Made by a program: the position numbers and the translations under genes
Assembly (NCBI GenBank): GCA_944474755.1
Contig: OX104119.1
Span: 79,721,873-79,785,872, forward strand
Length of the DNA stretch: 64,000 nucleotides
Origin: Limnoperna fortunei
Taxonomy: Eukaryota; Mollusca; Bivalvia; Mytilida; Modiolidae
Reading direction: 5' to 3'
The notes under the pieces: generated by a model
Told to the model about the DNA's origin: nothing
The model's database searches: none
The model's input: the letters and a program-made list of their open reading frames with translations, nothing else
Shown: positions 10,765 through 22,180 of the stretch, one piece after another
Position numbering within the stretch: the stretch's first letter is position 1
Layout: each line of letters starts with the position of its first letter

Positions 10765-13700
10765 ATTAAACCGGACATTGAATTAGTCGGGATATAACCG
10801 AACATCGAACGAGTCGGGATATAACCGAACATCGAACGACTCAGGATATAACCGTACATCGAACGACTCAGGATATAACCGTACATCGAACGAGTAAGGA
10901 TATAACCGAACATCGAATGACTCCTGATAAAACTGTACATCGAACGACTCAGGATATAACCGTACATCGAACGACTCAGGATATAACCGTACATCGAACG
11001 ACTCAGGATATAACCGTACATCGAACGAGTCGGGATATAACCGTACATCGAACGAGTCGGGATAACACCGTACATCGAACGACTCAGGATATAACCGTAC
11101 ATCGAACGACTCAGGATATAACCGTACATCGAACGATTCAGGATATAACCGTACATCGAACGACTCGGGATATAACCGTACATCGAACGAGTAAGGATAT
11201 AACCGAACATCGAATGACTCCTGATAAAACTGTACATCGAACGACTCAGGATATAACCGTACATCGAACGACTCAGGATATAACCGTACATCGAACGACT
11301 CAGGATATAACCGTACATCGAACGACTCAGGATATAACCGTACATCGAACGAGTCGGGATATAACCGTACATCGAACGAGTCGGGATAACACCGTACATT
11401 GAACGACTCAGGATATAACCGTACATCGAACGACTCAGGATATAACCGTACATCGAACGACTCGGGATATAACCGTACATCAAATGAGTCAGGTTAAAAC
11501 CGTCTATCGAATGAGTCAGGTTAAAACCATTCATTGAATTACTAAGTATACAACCATACATCGAATAAGTTTAAACTTTACATTGAATTAGTCAGGTTAA
11601 AACCATACACAAAATGAGTCAGGATATAACTGTACATCGAATGAGTCAGGATAAAACCGTATATCGAATGAGTCAGGATAAAACCGTACATCGAATGAGT
11701 CAGAAAAAACAATATATATAATGAGTCACGAAAAAACCGTACATCGAATGGGTCAGGTTAAACCCGTATATCGAATGATTCAGGTTAAAACCATCTACTA
11801 GTATCGAATACGTTAGGTAAAAACTGTACATCGAATGAGTTAGATTAAAACCGTATATCGAATGAGTCAGGATAAAACCGTACATTTAATAAGCTAGGTT
11901 AAATCCATCTATCGAATGAGTCAGGTTAAAACTGTACATCGAATGAGTCAGGATAAAACCGTATATCGAATGAGTCAGGATAAAACCGTACATCGAATGA
12001 GTCAGGATAAAACCGTCTATCGAATGAGTTAGGTTAAAACCGTACATTGAATGAGTCAGGATAAAACTATACAACGAATAAGTCAGGTTAAAACCGTCTA
12101 TCAAATGAGTCAGGTTAAAACCATCTACTAGAATCGAATGAGTCAGAAAAAAACAATATATCAAATGAGTCACGAAAAAACCGTACATCGAATGGGTCAG
12201 GTTAAACCCGTCTATCGAATGATTCAGGTTAAAACCATCTACTAGTATCGAATACGTTAGGTAAAAACTGTACATCGAATGAGTTAGATTAAAACCGTAT
12301 ATCGAATGAGTCAGGATAAAACCGTACATTTAATAAGCTAGGTTAAATCCATCTATCGAATGAGTCAGGTTAAAACTGTACATCGAATGAGTCAGGATAA
12401 AACCGTATATCGAATGAGTCAGGATAAAACCGTACATCGAATGAGTCAGGATAAAACCGTCTATCGAATGAGTTAGGTTAAAACCGTACATTGAATGAGT
12501 CAGGATAAAACTATACATCGAATAAGTCAGGTTAAAACCGTCTATCAAATGAGTCAGGTTAAAACCATCTACTAGAATCGAATGAGTCAGAAAAAAACAA
12601 TATATCAAATGAGTCACGAAAAAACCGTACATCGAATGGGTCAGGTTAAACCCGTCTATCGAATGAGTCAGGTTAAAACCATCTACTAGTATCGAATACG
12701 TTAGGTTAAAACTGTACATCGAATGAGTTTGATTAAAACCGCATATCGAATGAGTCGGGATAAAACCGTATATTGAATAAGCTAGGTTAAATCCATCTAT
12801 CAAATGAGTCAGGTTAAAACCATCTACTAATATCGAATGAGTCAGAAAAAAACAATATATATAACGAGTCACGAAAAAACCGTACATCGAATGGGTCAGG
12901 TTAAACCCGTATATCGAATGATTCAGGTTAAAACCATCTACTAGTATCGAATACGTTAGGTTAAAACTGTACATCGAATGAGTTAGATTAAAACCGTATA
13001 TCGAATGAGTCAGGATAAAACCGTACATTTAATAAGCTAGGTTAAATCCATCTATCGAATGAGTCAGGTTAAAACTGTACATCGAATGAGTCAGGATAAA
13101 ACCGTATATCGAATGAGTCAGGATAAAACCGTACATCGAATGAGTCAGGATAAAACCGTCTATCGAATGAGTTAGGTTAAAACCGTACATTGAATGAGTC
13201 AGGATAAAACTATACAACGAATAAGTCAGGTTAAAACCGTCTATCAAATGAGTCAGGTTAAAACCATCTACTAGAATCGAATGAGTCAGAAAAAAAACAA
13301 TATATCAAATGAGTCACGAAAAAACCGTACATCGAATGGGTCAGGTTAAACCCGTCTATCGAATGAGTCAGGTTAAAACCATCTACTAATATCGAATACG
13401 TTAGGTTAAAACTGTACATCGAATGAGTTTGATTAAAACCGCATATCGAATGAGTCAGGATAAAACCGTACATTGAATAAGCTAGGTTAAATCCATCTAT
13501 CGAATGAGTCAGGTTAAAACTGTACATCGAATGAGTCAGGATAAAACCGTATATCGAATGAGTCAGGATAAAACCGTACATCGAACGAGTCAGGATAAAC
13601 CCGTCTATCGAATGAGTTAGGTTAAAACCGTACATTGAATGAGTCAGGATAAAACTATACAACGAATAAGTCAGGTTAAAACCGTCTATCAAATGAGTCA

Positions 13701-14097
13701 GGTTAAAACCATCTACTAGCATCGAATGAGTCAGAAAAAAACAATATATCAAATGAGTCACGAAAAAACCGTACATCGAATGAGTCAGGTTAAAACCATC
13801 TACTAGTATCGAATACGTTAGGTTAAAACTGTACATCGAATGAGTTAGATTAAAACCGTATATCGAATGAGTCAGGATAAAACCGTACATTGAATAAGCT
13901 AGGTTAAATCCATCTATCGAATGAGTCAGGTTAAAACTGTACTTCGAATGAGTCTGGTTAAAACTGTACATCGAACGAGTCAGGATAAAACTGTACATCA
14001 AATGAGTCAGAATAAAACCGTACATCGAATGAGTCAGGTTAAAATTGAACATCGAATGAGTCAAATTAAAACCGAATATCGAATGAGTTAGGTTGAG
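10765..14097. repeat. 27-bp minisatellite with 297-bp and 444-bp higher-order repeats
   Basis: About 123 copies. The left block (10765-11480) uses catcgaacgactcaggatat and contains an 11-unit duplication: the marker acatcgaatgactcctgat occurs at 10910 and 11207, 297 bp apart. The right block uses catcgaatgagtcaggataa with interspersed units of altered length. There the marker tacatttaataagctagg or its variant recurs at 11881, 12325, 12769, 13024, 13469 and 13885. Spacings of 444, 444 and 445 bp define a higher-order unit, and the 255- and 416-bp spacings are partial copies. Nine-codon periodicity leaves frames open on both strands (277 residues minus, 161 residues plus, and others). I do not call these genes. 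Confidence 0.96.
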
Positions 14098-14130
14098 TGA
14101 GGTTGACTCATTCGATGTACGGTTTTCAGA
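14098..14130. repeat. Inverted terminal unit of the 27-bp array
   Basis: Directly after the last direct copy, gactcattcgatgtacggtt is the reverse complement of the array consensus (aaccgtacatcgaatgagtc). The array therefore ends in a head-to-head unit with a small hairpin at about 14070-14130. Confidence 0.85.
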
Positions 14131-14362
14131 TATTTTATGACAAACAAAAGGAACAAAACATTACATCATTAACTCTTTGTCGCAAGTATCAAAAGAAAAA
14201 AAGCATATACATGTATAACGTAACAAAACTGTGCGCATTGAGTCATGTCTTAATTCATTAATAAGACCTAATAGAGATTTTGCATAGCATTTAAGCTATA
14301 TCAGTCGGTTAGCTGAGGAAGTTGATGGGAACATAAAGCAAGTTACACAATACGACACGTAT
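14131..14362. other. Single-copy spacer, nothing recognised
   Basis: AT-rich DNA between two arrays with no coding or repeat signal that I can support. Confidence 0.5.
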
Positions 14363-14648
14363 TACCAGTCTGATGCACTTATGTGTTTACGTGGACTCGA
14401 CTGTTATATTATATTACGTATTGCCACTCGGATGCACTTATGTGTTTACGTGGACTTGACTGTTATATTATATTACGTATTGCCACTCTGATGCACTTAT
14501 GTGTTTACGTGGACTTGACTGTTATATCATATTACGTATTGCCACTCGGATGCACTTATGTGTTTACGTGGACTTGACTGTTATATTATTTTACGTATTG
14601 CCACTCTGATGCACTTATGTGTTTACGTGGACTTGACTGTTATATTAT
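14363..14648. repeat. 59-bp tandem repeat, five copies
   Basis: Five nearly identical copies containing gatgcacttatgtgtttacg and tggacttgactgttatatta. Differences are single bases (tcgga/tctga). It is not related to the 59-bp array at 9285. A 64-residue plus frame across it is a by-product. Confidence 0.95.
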
Positions 14649-14993
14649 TTTTGTTCTGTGTATGAGTAGTGTATGAGAGAGCTACACAATGGCACGTGAA
14701 TACAGGTGAACGTTTGTTGTATACATTTATTTAAGTATTTATTAATCATTTTATCTAAGTATTATTAATTATGGTTTATCAGGATAGAGTGTCTTGTGTT
14801 AAACTGATGGTTCTGTAATTACTCCAGAGCCCTATCTTGAATTCCTATCTAAGCCGTGATGCTAACATGCAGTGTTGTCCGTTAATACACGACTAATGCC
14901 TACCTGTCAATACGTCTTTACCTATCATATCAAACCTGGTGTTAATTAGTATGAATCACCTTTGTATTTACCGGTATATCAATCTTTAAAGAT

Positions 14994-15113
14994 TTAGTCA
15001 TTTAGATAAACTTTATAGTTATGAGAGCCACAGCTTGAACATCTTAGGTTGCAGCGTATGATCTTGTTTCTATCGCTATCTACCTCTATGATATATGATG
15101 CGTCAAAGAATTT
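14994..15113 (-). CDS. Weak candidate terminal exon, product unknown
   Basis: On the minus strand 39 codons run from a possible acceptor (gacctgcaatag before 15113, with a pyrimidine tract tgtttttatttc 18-30 bases upstream) to a TAA at 14996-14994. The translation contains EVDSDRNKIIRCNLRCSSCG and ends NYKVYLND. The C-x3-C-x2-C pattern and balanced codons look coding, but there is no family match I recognise and no linked exon in phase. It may be spurious. Confidence 0.2.
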   Translation of the reverse strand, partial: KFFDASYIIEVDSDRNKIIRCNLRCSSCGSHNYKVYLND

Positions 15114-15419
15114 CTATTGCAGGTCTTTGAAATAAAAACATGCATGTAATGATAACTGAGTCCAATAATTACGCTTTGAAATTAAGAGGCTTTAATAAAG
15201 CACACTGCTCATCTAACTCTATGTAGACCTGTAAGTAATCATTGAACGTTATCACGCCATCTATTAAAGAGCCGTATCTGATTACAATTAAACTGTGTTT
15301 ACCATTGAGAAACCTAATGCTGATATCTGAATAATGGGGTCGATATAAATAAACGATTTCTCACAATTTGCATGCTGCCTGTATGTAACGGCTTCTATGA
15401 TGCATTTATCGTTTGATTT

Positions 15420-15491
15420 TTAGTAAATTAAAGAAGAAATATCAGTGTGAGCTTCCGCCATATCACAACTTATTTCCTCGTTCTCAGCAGT
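15420..15491 (-). CDS. Candidate terminal exon, product unknown
   Basis: A good acceptor on the minus strand (ccaaattactttcag before 15491) leads into 23 codons and a TAA at 15422-15420. The translation starts TAENEEISCDMAEAHTDISS and ends LIY. Codon choice is more GC-balanced than the surroundings. No poly(A) signal was seen close by and no upstream partner exon can be assigned. The exon at 18426-18560 is on the same strand, upstream, and ends in phase 0, so a link is possible but unproved. Confidence 0.33.
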   Translation of the reverse strand, partial: TAENEEISCDMAEAHTDISSLIY

Positions 15492-15764
15492 CTGAAAGTA
15501 ATTTGGAAAAAAACGATAATGTGAAATTTAGTTTTTGTCGGCGTTAATATTTTATTTGACTGTAGCAAACTGAGTTTTGCTGGAGACACGTAAGTAGATA
15601 TTACGATGACTCAAACGTAAGCGATCGGTTGACAGGGCTAACTTAATACAAAATTGTCATCACTAAGGACTTTGATTGCAAACAACCGGAAACGTCTCCT
15701 GCTCATGCGTTATAAAGTTCAAACAGCAGATGAAAATGTAAATTAGATGCATCTTGACGTCTTA

Positions 15765-15960
15765 TCAAAATGCATCGGTTGCCTAGTGATTAAGGTAGTT
15801 ACTCAGCTTCTTTAAATCACGTGCCTGTCAATATTCGAGTCTTAGTTCAGGCAGGTTGTAATAACGTTCCTACCAAAGGTCGGGATTTTGCGGGAACTAC
15901 GGCTTCATCTGCCATTACATAGCTGAATAATCTAGGGCAGTGTGGGGTTCTCTTTATGAT
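15765..15960 (+). mobile_element. Diverged tRNA-derived SINE fragment
   Basis: The sequence ggttgcctagtgattaaggt resembles a Leu/Ser-tRNA A-box region. It is followed by cctaccaaaggtcgggattt, the same central motif as in the SINEs at 28290 and 19391. The 3' part differs (cttcatctgccattacatag) and no clear target-site duplication was found. Confidence 0.5.
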
Positions 15961-16112
15961 AGTCATGAATGAAGCATGCTGCCTAATGAAAAAAACATCA
16001 ATTTAAATTGCTATTAAAAAGAGTTTACTCCCCTTTAAATATATAGATCCCAAAGGAATATAGTCTAAATAGCTGATTAACCCTTTAACAGACAATACTC
16101 AGCAGTATAAAT

Positions 16113-16190
16113 CAGTGCAAAGTTATATTTGTAAACATCAACATTGACGTCACAATCACACGTCGTTCATCAAACATGGCGGGCATCACA
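16113..16190 (+). promoter_or_regulatory. Possible core promoter: TATA-like box plus perfect CRE
   Basis: tataaat at about 16114 is followed about 30 bp later by the palindromic cAMP-response element TGACGTCA at 16145-16152. A short frame opens at atggcgggcatc (about 16176) and closes after 20 codons. The motif combination is visible; the function is inferred and could be chance. Confidence 0.25.
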
Positions 16191-17104
16191 TATCCACGAC
16201 AAACCATTCCATTGACATATGGTTTTCTTCATCTTTAATTGAATTTTTCAATAACATTGTTCTATACAATCTCTTCAGCAAATTAATGTGTTACTTTTCC
16301 TCATGGCTCCCGTCTGTTGTCAAGAAACGCGACTAGATCAAAGATATCTTTAACATGTTAAAACAGTCAACAGAATACGGAATTTCATATTTCCGTTCCC
16401 GATTTAGAATATAGTCTCATTTGAAGTTGTTTGAAGTTGGGTTAAATGCCATTTTCGACAAGTTTGGGAAAAATGTTTTATTAAAAAGGATTCGGAGTCC
16501 CTATGAAAACCGTCAACTTTAGAGAATAAAACGGGCAATTCATGAAATTCAAAGTCGAACACACCCTTTTCCCATACGATCGTTGAACGCAGTATAGTTT
16601 TTAAATATTTATATGTATTCTTACCGTTTTAAAATTCTACAAAAACAGTTCAAAATTTGAAGTTACGTGAAGTTATATTAGTCACAATAAATAACACAAT
16701 TTTGTTCAATGAATTTTTCTAAAGTTAGTTGTATAACGTCAAGCATAATATATTAATAAAACGGGAAAGAAAAATGAGTATTTTAAGGTGACTTTTACTT
16801 CAGGGAAAATAAGAGCGAAACTAGAAAAAATTTGATATTTTCACAAATTTTGACTACGTGGAAAAGTGAGTTATTGACTTCTATATGTTACGTTAATCAC
16901 GTGACAAGTTGTTGATTTCGATCTTTTAGCTTTTTAACTGTTAAATGGTGCCACTGAGACGATTATTTTCAAAAACCATATGTATTGTATTTGAAAACAG
17001 TCATATTTCCATATTAATATGAAAGCTATTATTCTATTTATTTTCACATAAAGAGACATTTACTCGCGCAAAAAATGGAGACATTCAAACTCAACATCCA
17101 ACAA

Positions 17105-17146
17105 TTGGATGGATTGAATGTTTGCTGGACGTCAAGCGACCAATAT
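17105..17146 (+). mobile_element. Fragment of a dispersed mollusc-type repeat (SINE-like 3' region)
   Basis: ggattgaatgtttgctggac followed by gtcaagcgaccaatatttat resembles the fragments at 20935, 41250 and 43010 (gattgattg, tttgc, acgtccagc). Four diverged copies in one window indicate an old dispersed element. Confidence 0.4.
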
Positions 17147-17590
17147 TTATAAGAAAAATTATTTTAAAAAAAACCACAATAAAATGGCGAAAATGATGAC
17201 CATCTATACATTAAACATTAATTATTTAGAAGAACGGAAACACAAATAGAAAGATCTATGGTACGGCGGAGTGTTGGTTACAGCCATATAAATGGATTAT
17301 TAAAACTAAAAAATAGTCTGGAAATGAGATTATATATAATAAAAACTTCGTAGTCAGTTACTTTACTTTTTTACTTTAAGATCATATAAGGTCAAAGGCG
17401 CATACCAGTCTGCGAAAACTTGTGGGCTCCTTACGATTGTATGGCTGACTGGGGATCAGCTAAACCGTCGTAAAATTTGATGTCTATAGATATAATGCTT
17501 AATTAGCCTTTTTATGTAAAAAATAATATGTGTTTTAAGGTTTCAGACATATTCGTTGTTGCTTAGAGATTGATAACTGATTAATCAAAT

Positions 17591-17683
17591 ATGTCGTTTT
17601 TTACATTAATGGAGTCATTAGAAAATAAATTGACGAGAATACTGCATGACCTTGGATTGGATAGACATTTTCTTCTATCAAAG
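17591..17683 (+). CDS. Candidate first coding exon, product unknown
   Basis: From ATG 17591 (or the internal ATG at 17609) the plus frame reads MESLENKLTRILHDLGLDRH then FLLSK up to a GT at 17684 (aag/gtcagg, a fair donor). Read-through ends at a stop about 20 bases later. Composition is protein-like, and the LHDLGLDRHF stretch is faintly like the start of a SAM-type helical domain, which is only an impression. No promoter or following exon is identified. Confidence 0.28.
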
Positions 17684-18098
17684 GTCAGGAAAAAAATTCT
17701 GTGACTTAATATATCACTTAGCGGAGCACTGGCAGTTTGATCGTTCTTTTTTTCAAATATGTAAAATTACACAAATTGAAATTGAGTTTTTCTAATGCTT
17801 GAGCGTATCTATAATTATTAAATACACGAAATATTTACTCCATAAAGGGATAACACAATTTTCGTTATGCACATTGTATTATCCGCTATGTGTGTATAAT
17901 CCACTGTGCACAACAGAAATTTTGTTATCCCTCGATAAAAAAAGCATTATTTGTAGTTTTAATACTTAACTGTAGTCAAACAAATATTATCATGGATAAA
18001 ACTTCAAATCTTTACTAATAAGCATTTCTAAATCTGAAGTCCCCAAGGTTTATCATAAATATTAGACTGCAAATAAAGAAATCAGCAAAGACAACTTT

Positions 18099-18204
18099 GG
18101 TCATATACATGTAGACCTGGAAGTGTGTATCCACGTCATATACATGTAGACCTGGAAGTGTGTATCCACGTCATATACATGTAGACCTGGAAGTGTGTAT
18201 CCAC
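18099..18204. repeat. 35-bp tandem repeat, three copies
   Basis: Three almost perfect copies of a unit beginning gtcatatacatgtagacctg and ending gaagtgtgtatccac. The near-identity suggests a recent triplication. Confidence 0.93.
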
Positions 18205-18425
18205 TAATTTGTATCTTTTCATAAAGTAATAAAATTTGCACCAAAATTTTCATATAAAAAAGCTTCGTGTAGAGTATCACTCTAATTGTCTTCACCAGAC
18301 AGCGCGCTTTCAAAGTTATAAAGTGACATGTAAAATACTGAAGACAAAGAAAAGAAAAACAACAAAAACCGCCCGACAAATAAAAGTCTAAACGTAACAC
18401 AAACACAAACACAGACAATGAGTAC

Positions 18426-18560
18426 CTTATCCCAACTAAACTCATTGGTGTACTCAAGTGCTCCGAACGAGTAGACAGTGACTACTTCTAGCTTGACAAC
18501 CATCCAGTTACTCGTTACCATGTCAAGGGAAAAGTCGATTCTAGGATGAGCAAAGACTAC
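18426..18560 (-). CDS. Candidate internal exon (45 codons), product unknown
   Basis: The minus strand gives exactly 45 codons between gagtcatag (acceptor, ending at 18561) and aag/GTACTC (donor at 18425-18420), phase 0 at both ends. The translation contains DFSLDMVTSNWMVVKLEVVT and then EYTNEFSWDK. Codon use is clearly more GC-balanced than the flanks, and the reading frame is closed by a stop immediately upstream of the acceptor, as expected of an internal exon. The acceptor lacks a long pyrimidine tract. The alternating hydrophobic pattern suggests a beta-rich extracellular fold, but I do not recognise the family. Confidence 0.4.
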
Positions 18561-18654
18561 CTATGACTCAGCGCAATACTCAATGTACAGCAAAAACAAC
18601 TTGTGTACAACAAACACCTGTTGGCGTAGCTTAGTAGTCAACAACGGTGTGTGT

Positions 18655-18700
18655 ACGCTATATAAACAAAAGTGTAATGAGGTGTACCGCAGTGAAGATA
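18655..18700 (+). promoter_or_regulatory. Possible TATA element
   Basis: gctatataaacaaaag at about 18657 with gcagtg about 30 bp downstream is a TATA/initiator-like pair. It also lies just upstream of the minus-strand exon at 18426-18560, but on the wrong strand for it. Weak. Confidence 0.15.
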
Positions 18701-19254
18701 GAACTAGTATGTATGCTAAACAAACGTAATATTAATATCGTCTACCAGATTATATTCTTATCAATGCAATGACATGGAAGTGTTACTTATTGTTGTTTTA
18801 TGTTAAAGCCGATTTACACTAATCGGATTACTTGACCCTGAAATCAATTTGCGATAAGTAAGTGCAATCTAAAGCGATTTGTATAATTGTTAAACTACTT
18901 TGCATTCATTTATTCAAATCCTCCCCGTCATGGGATATTATAATTTCACTTATAACGATAGACTGGAATAAACATATTGGCCTATTACTACATTTAAAAT
19001 TCCGGAATCCTACCCTAGTCTTCACTTAACAACTAATTAATCCCGATACTCATATACCTAATAGATTAAAAGATGACACTAAATGGCTTTTTTCCTCTTA
19101 TAGAACAAGATGGATAAATCGTTCCTTAAAACGTGTAATTGTTTATACACACGTGTAAACAAAAAAATAATTAATTAAATTACAAAAAAAAATTATAATA
19201 ATAAATTATGACAACAGAAACACATCTGGTTCCATATGATTTTTTTTGTAACGT

Positions 19255-19390
19255 TTTCGTCTTTTCTGTGCCTACCAGACGATAATTAAATCTTGTAAAT
19301 TGTAACGATGCTCCCGCCAGACGATACGAATTAAACTTATTGTAAATTGTAGAAATGCGTCTACCAGACGATACGAATCAAACTTATTGA
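19255..19390. repeat. Short degenerate tandem repeat, three copies
   Basis: taccagacgatacgaat followed by caaacttattgtaaattgta recurs three times with a period of about 47-50 bp, the first copy shortened. It directly abuts the SINE tail at 19391. Confidence 0.75.
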
Positions 19391-19610
19391 TATTTGTTTG
19401 TTTGTTTGTTTGTTTTTTATTTTTTGTTTGTTCATTTGTTGTATGGTGTTTAACGCCACTTTTAACAATTTTTAGCTATGTCAGAGCGTCAAGTTTTTAT
19501 TGGGGCGGAGGCCGGAGTACCCATAGAAAACCCCCGACCTTTGGTAGGAAAACTGGCAATCCACGTCTATTAAGATTGGAGTCGAGTGCACCCTGCCCGC
19601 AGTGGGAATA
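19391..19610 (-). mobile_element. 5'-truncated tRNA-type SINE
   Basis: The minus-strand copy runs 3' to 5' as (tttg)n tail, tggtgtttaacgccac, the gcgtcaagtttttattgggg body, and cctttggtaggaaaactg, to gattggagtcgagtgcaccc. The tRNA-like head present in the copy at 28290 is missing, as expected for reverse-transcription truncation. The 84-residue plus frame crossing it is not a gene. Confidence 0.85.
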
Positions 19611-20005
19611 TTGTGAATTGCAGATTTTAGATCAGAAATAAAATATATGTATCCATGTCAGTACCATAAATTTTTTTGAGGTAAAATGTTTTGCTCAAAG
19701 TGAGAATTTTCAATTGCAATTGCAACAGAGGCCAAGGCTCGAAATATGAAACACAAAAAACGGAACATATATTGTTGTGTATTGTTTGAACACCAATCGG
19801 TATACAGGATTTGCGAAGATATTTGTCTTATTATTCACTTTCGTTGATAAAGGGGAAAATATTTCGAAGTACACTTAGTTACCATAAATGAACAGAATTT
19901 TGCTACAAGAATGTCAATCATTTAACTTGAGTGAAAAATCAAGATAATATATTAGGATCGCCTGCAAAATGCTTGGGTGATATCAAAGTTTCATTTAATA
20001 ATAAG

Positions 20006-20127
20006 TTTTGTTGGTATTCTATTTACGGAAGCTAATAATGCAGGGAGACTCATTTTATCCTGGTACTTTGTCTTTCGGCGATAGCTCTATCGACGAGCGT
20101 AGCTTTAAAAATCGGAAACCAGAATAA
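20006..20127 (+). CDS. Candidate terminal exon with membrane segment and tail
   Basis: After a possible acceptor (catttaataataag ending at 20005) the plus strand reads LLVFYLRKLIMQGDSFYPGT and then FGDSSIDERSFKNRKPE before TAA at 20125-20127. A short hydrophobic segment followed by a charged hydrophilic tail would fit the end of a single-pass membrane protein. AATAAA overlaps the stop (20123) and another lies near 20177. The acceptor is weak and no upstream exon in phase is known. Starting at the internal ATG 20038 it would be a 29-residue frame. Product unknown. Confidence 0.28.
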
Positions 20128-20934
20128 AAGGCTATTTTGTGTATCCAATTCCGGACTACGCTGACATTTGTAACATTCAATAAATAAGTGTTATGTCAAT
20201 AATTTAATTGAACCACGTGAATATTAGTTTTAATTTAAGAATATTTATGATTCAATATATGACAAAAGATTACATGTGCGCAAACACAACCTCACGACTT
20301 AGCTTTAAATATCTACTTTATAGCGAAAAAGTTCAAATGCCTTCTTTTTGAAATTTTAATGCTTTCTAAGCGAATATTCATTAGATAGTCCATAGAAAGT
20401 GTGTGTTTTAGTTCGATTGAAAATCTGAGATCCCTGCTACGCAAGCTTTCATGTTAAAAAAACAACATAGATATAAACGTGCTTTACAATGCGTCCCGTA
20501 TAATTATTATCAAATCTTTTTGACAAAATCGTGCAGAATGCAAAATACATCGGAGGCGAACTGATGCTTTGCATCAAAAGTTTTCTTGTTTAAGTATTAA
20601 GAAGAATCTTTTGACCTACATAGACATAAATGTCAGCATGAAACGACCAAAGCACTACATAAAAACATGATACAATCCCGACACCATCTGCCCATGTCTA
20701 ATTTTCTATATCCTAGTCATATTTACACGACAATCGACATCGTGTCTGAGCGGATGTCAGTTCGATAAAATATGGAGTCGATTCTGATAAACGTATACAT
20801 CATTAATTTGTCATTAAAGTAGAAATAAAACAACAGATGGTGCAGTTATTTGTTAAGGATAGATTTCTGTAGAAGAATGGCCACACAACAATTAATAACA
20901 TTAGTTTTTTATTCTAGATTTTTTTTATGCTTGA

Positions 20935-21010
20935 CTGATTGATTAATTGATTGTTTGCTGTAGTTTAACGTCCAGTGAGCCAAATGTCAGCAATATTCAG
21001 GATTAATACA
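20935..21010 (+). mobile_element. Fragment of a dispersed mollusc-type repeat
   Basis: gattgattaattgattgttt, then gctgtagtttaacgtccagt and caatattcagg: the same element as at 17105, 41250 and 43010. Only the conserved end is present. Confidence 0.5.
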
Positions 21011-21472
21011 AGTTGTCCAAATGTACATCTATTGAGGACCCTTATTATCAAACAGATCTAACACATCTGATCATTGTTACAATTACAGAAATTTCAATGA
21101 TAAGATGAATGACTTTATTATGAAATCAACAGAGTGCAAGTGCATCTTTAAACAACAATTAATTAAGCATGACGATAATACACATCGTTTTCTATGTTAC
21201 AATGCTGACATGTAACTTCCCCACCATTTTACATCAATGCCAATCACGAGTCCCAACTATACATGTCATTATTGAAACCAGAATTTACTCAGAAGTATGA
21301 CGCGGAAATTTAAATAATTGTTTGTTTATTATTATTTTCTTCATTTAATTGAAAACGACAGTTTAGTTCATGTATCATGTCAATTTAAGTATTTATGAAT
21401 AACGTCATTTGTATTTCATAATCACAGAGGGAAGTAGCACTATATCACTTCCTGTTATGTGTTTTCACTGTG

Positions 21473-21490
21473 ATAATCCGTACGGATTAT
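21473..21490. promoter_or_regulatory. 18-bp perfect palindrome
   Basis: ataatccgtacggattat reads identically on both strands. It sits at the left border of a CCAAT/CRE-containing segment and could be a dimer-binding site. Function is inferred only. Confidence 0.4.
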
Positions 21491-21509
21491 TTTTCAGACT
21501 TCCTGTGTT

Positions 21510-21700
21510 GACATTCGTCACATGACATTCGCTCGCGCAGACATTTTTATTGCATTCCTCGATGACGTAAACAGATTTCAACGTCACAGCTTCCCCAACC
21601 CAACCAATCATCATGCGTTAGAAGCGATACACATTGGCCGATCGTTTAATCGGCTCGACTTGTATATCACTTGTTCACCAATCCTCCATGCGAGTTATTT
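21510..21700. promoter_or_regulatory. Promoter-like segment with CCAAT and CRE-type motifs
   Basis: This GC-richer island holds gatgacgtaaac (CRE-like), caacgtcacag (CRE half), and ccaatcatc, caccaatcc and cattggcc (CCAAT boxes in both orientations) within 130 bp. A 64-codon plus frame (21522-21716) crosses it, but motif density argues for a regulatory region. Transcription direction is undetermined. Confidence 0.3.
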
Positions 21701-22124
21701 GTTTAATTACACCTAATATCATTATTTAAATGGGTGATATAAGAACACTTGTATACTTGACTGCCAGTAACTGTGTTGTCCTCTGCTATTGTTTTTACTC
21801 CTTACTATCGGAACGTTATTCTCTGAACTTTCGAATGATTTTTTGTAAGAATATGTTAGGGTATTTGTTTTTAGCAAATACCATGGCACAGAGTGTAATT
21901 TTTTGCCGAAAAAGCAAATGATGCCAAAATCGATGCACATTCCCATGTAAGTCATATAAGGAAATGTGTCAAAAATACACTGTCTATTGACCAATCATAA
22001 GTCAGCATTGAAATGAGGTGTAATTACCCAAAATACACAAACTATGATAAAATAGCAAGATAATATCAGAACCAGATAAAGATAATTTGCGACATGTTAT
22101 AATATACAGATGTAAATGTAAAAT

Positions 22125-22157
22125 ATAGTGTTTGTTTGAATGGTATTTAATGCCACA
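22125..22157 (-). mobile_element. SINE 3' tail fragment beside the 56-bp array
   Basis: tgtttgtttgaatggtattt aatgccac matches the tail of the minus-strand SINE at 28290 (tgtttgaatgatgtgttac gccac). Only about 30 bp remain, ending where the array begins. Confidence 0.5.
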
Positions 22158-22180
22158 TCATTGTACATCGTAGCTACTTT

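Noticed and set aside
10728..11561. 277-codon minus-strand open frame (MYGYILSRS repeats)
   Set aside because: It lies wholly in the 27-bp array. The period is nine codons with no stop, the opposite strand is open too, and there is no start context, splice site or non-repetitive domain.
18101..18457. 118-codon minus frame across the 35-bp triplicate
   Set aside because: It is a different frame from the better-supported exon at 18426-18560 and depends on the short repeat and AT-rich DNA staying open by chance.
21522..21716. 64-codon plus frame as a gene
   Set aside because: The region is dense in CCAAT and CRE-type motifs on both strands. The start is an arbitrary ATG, and no exon borders were found.
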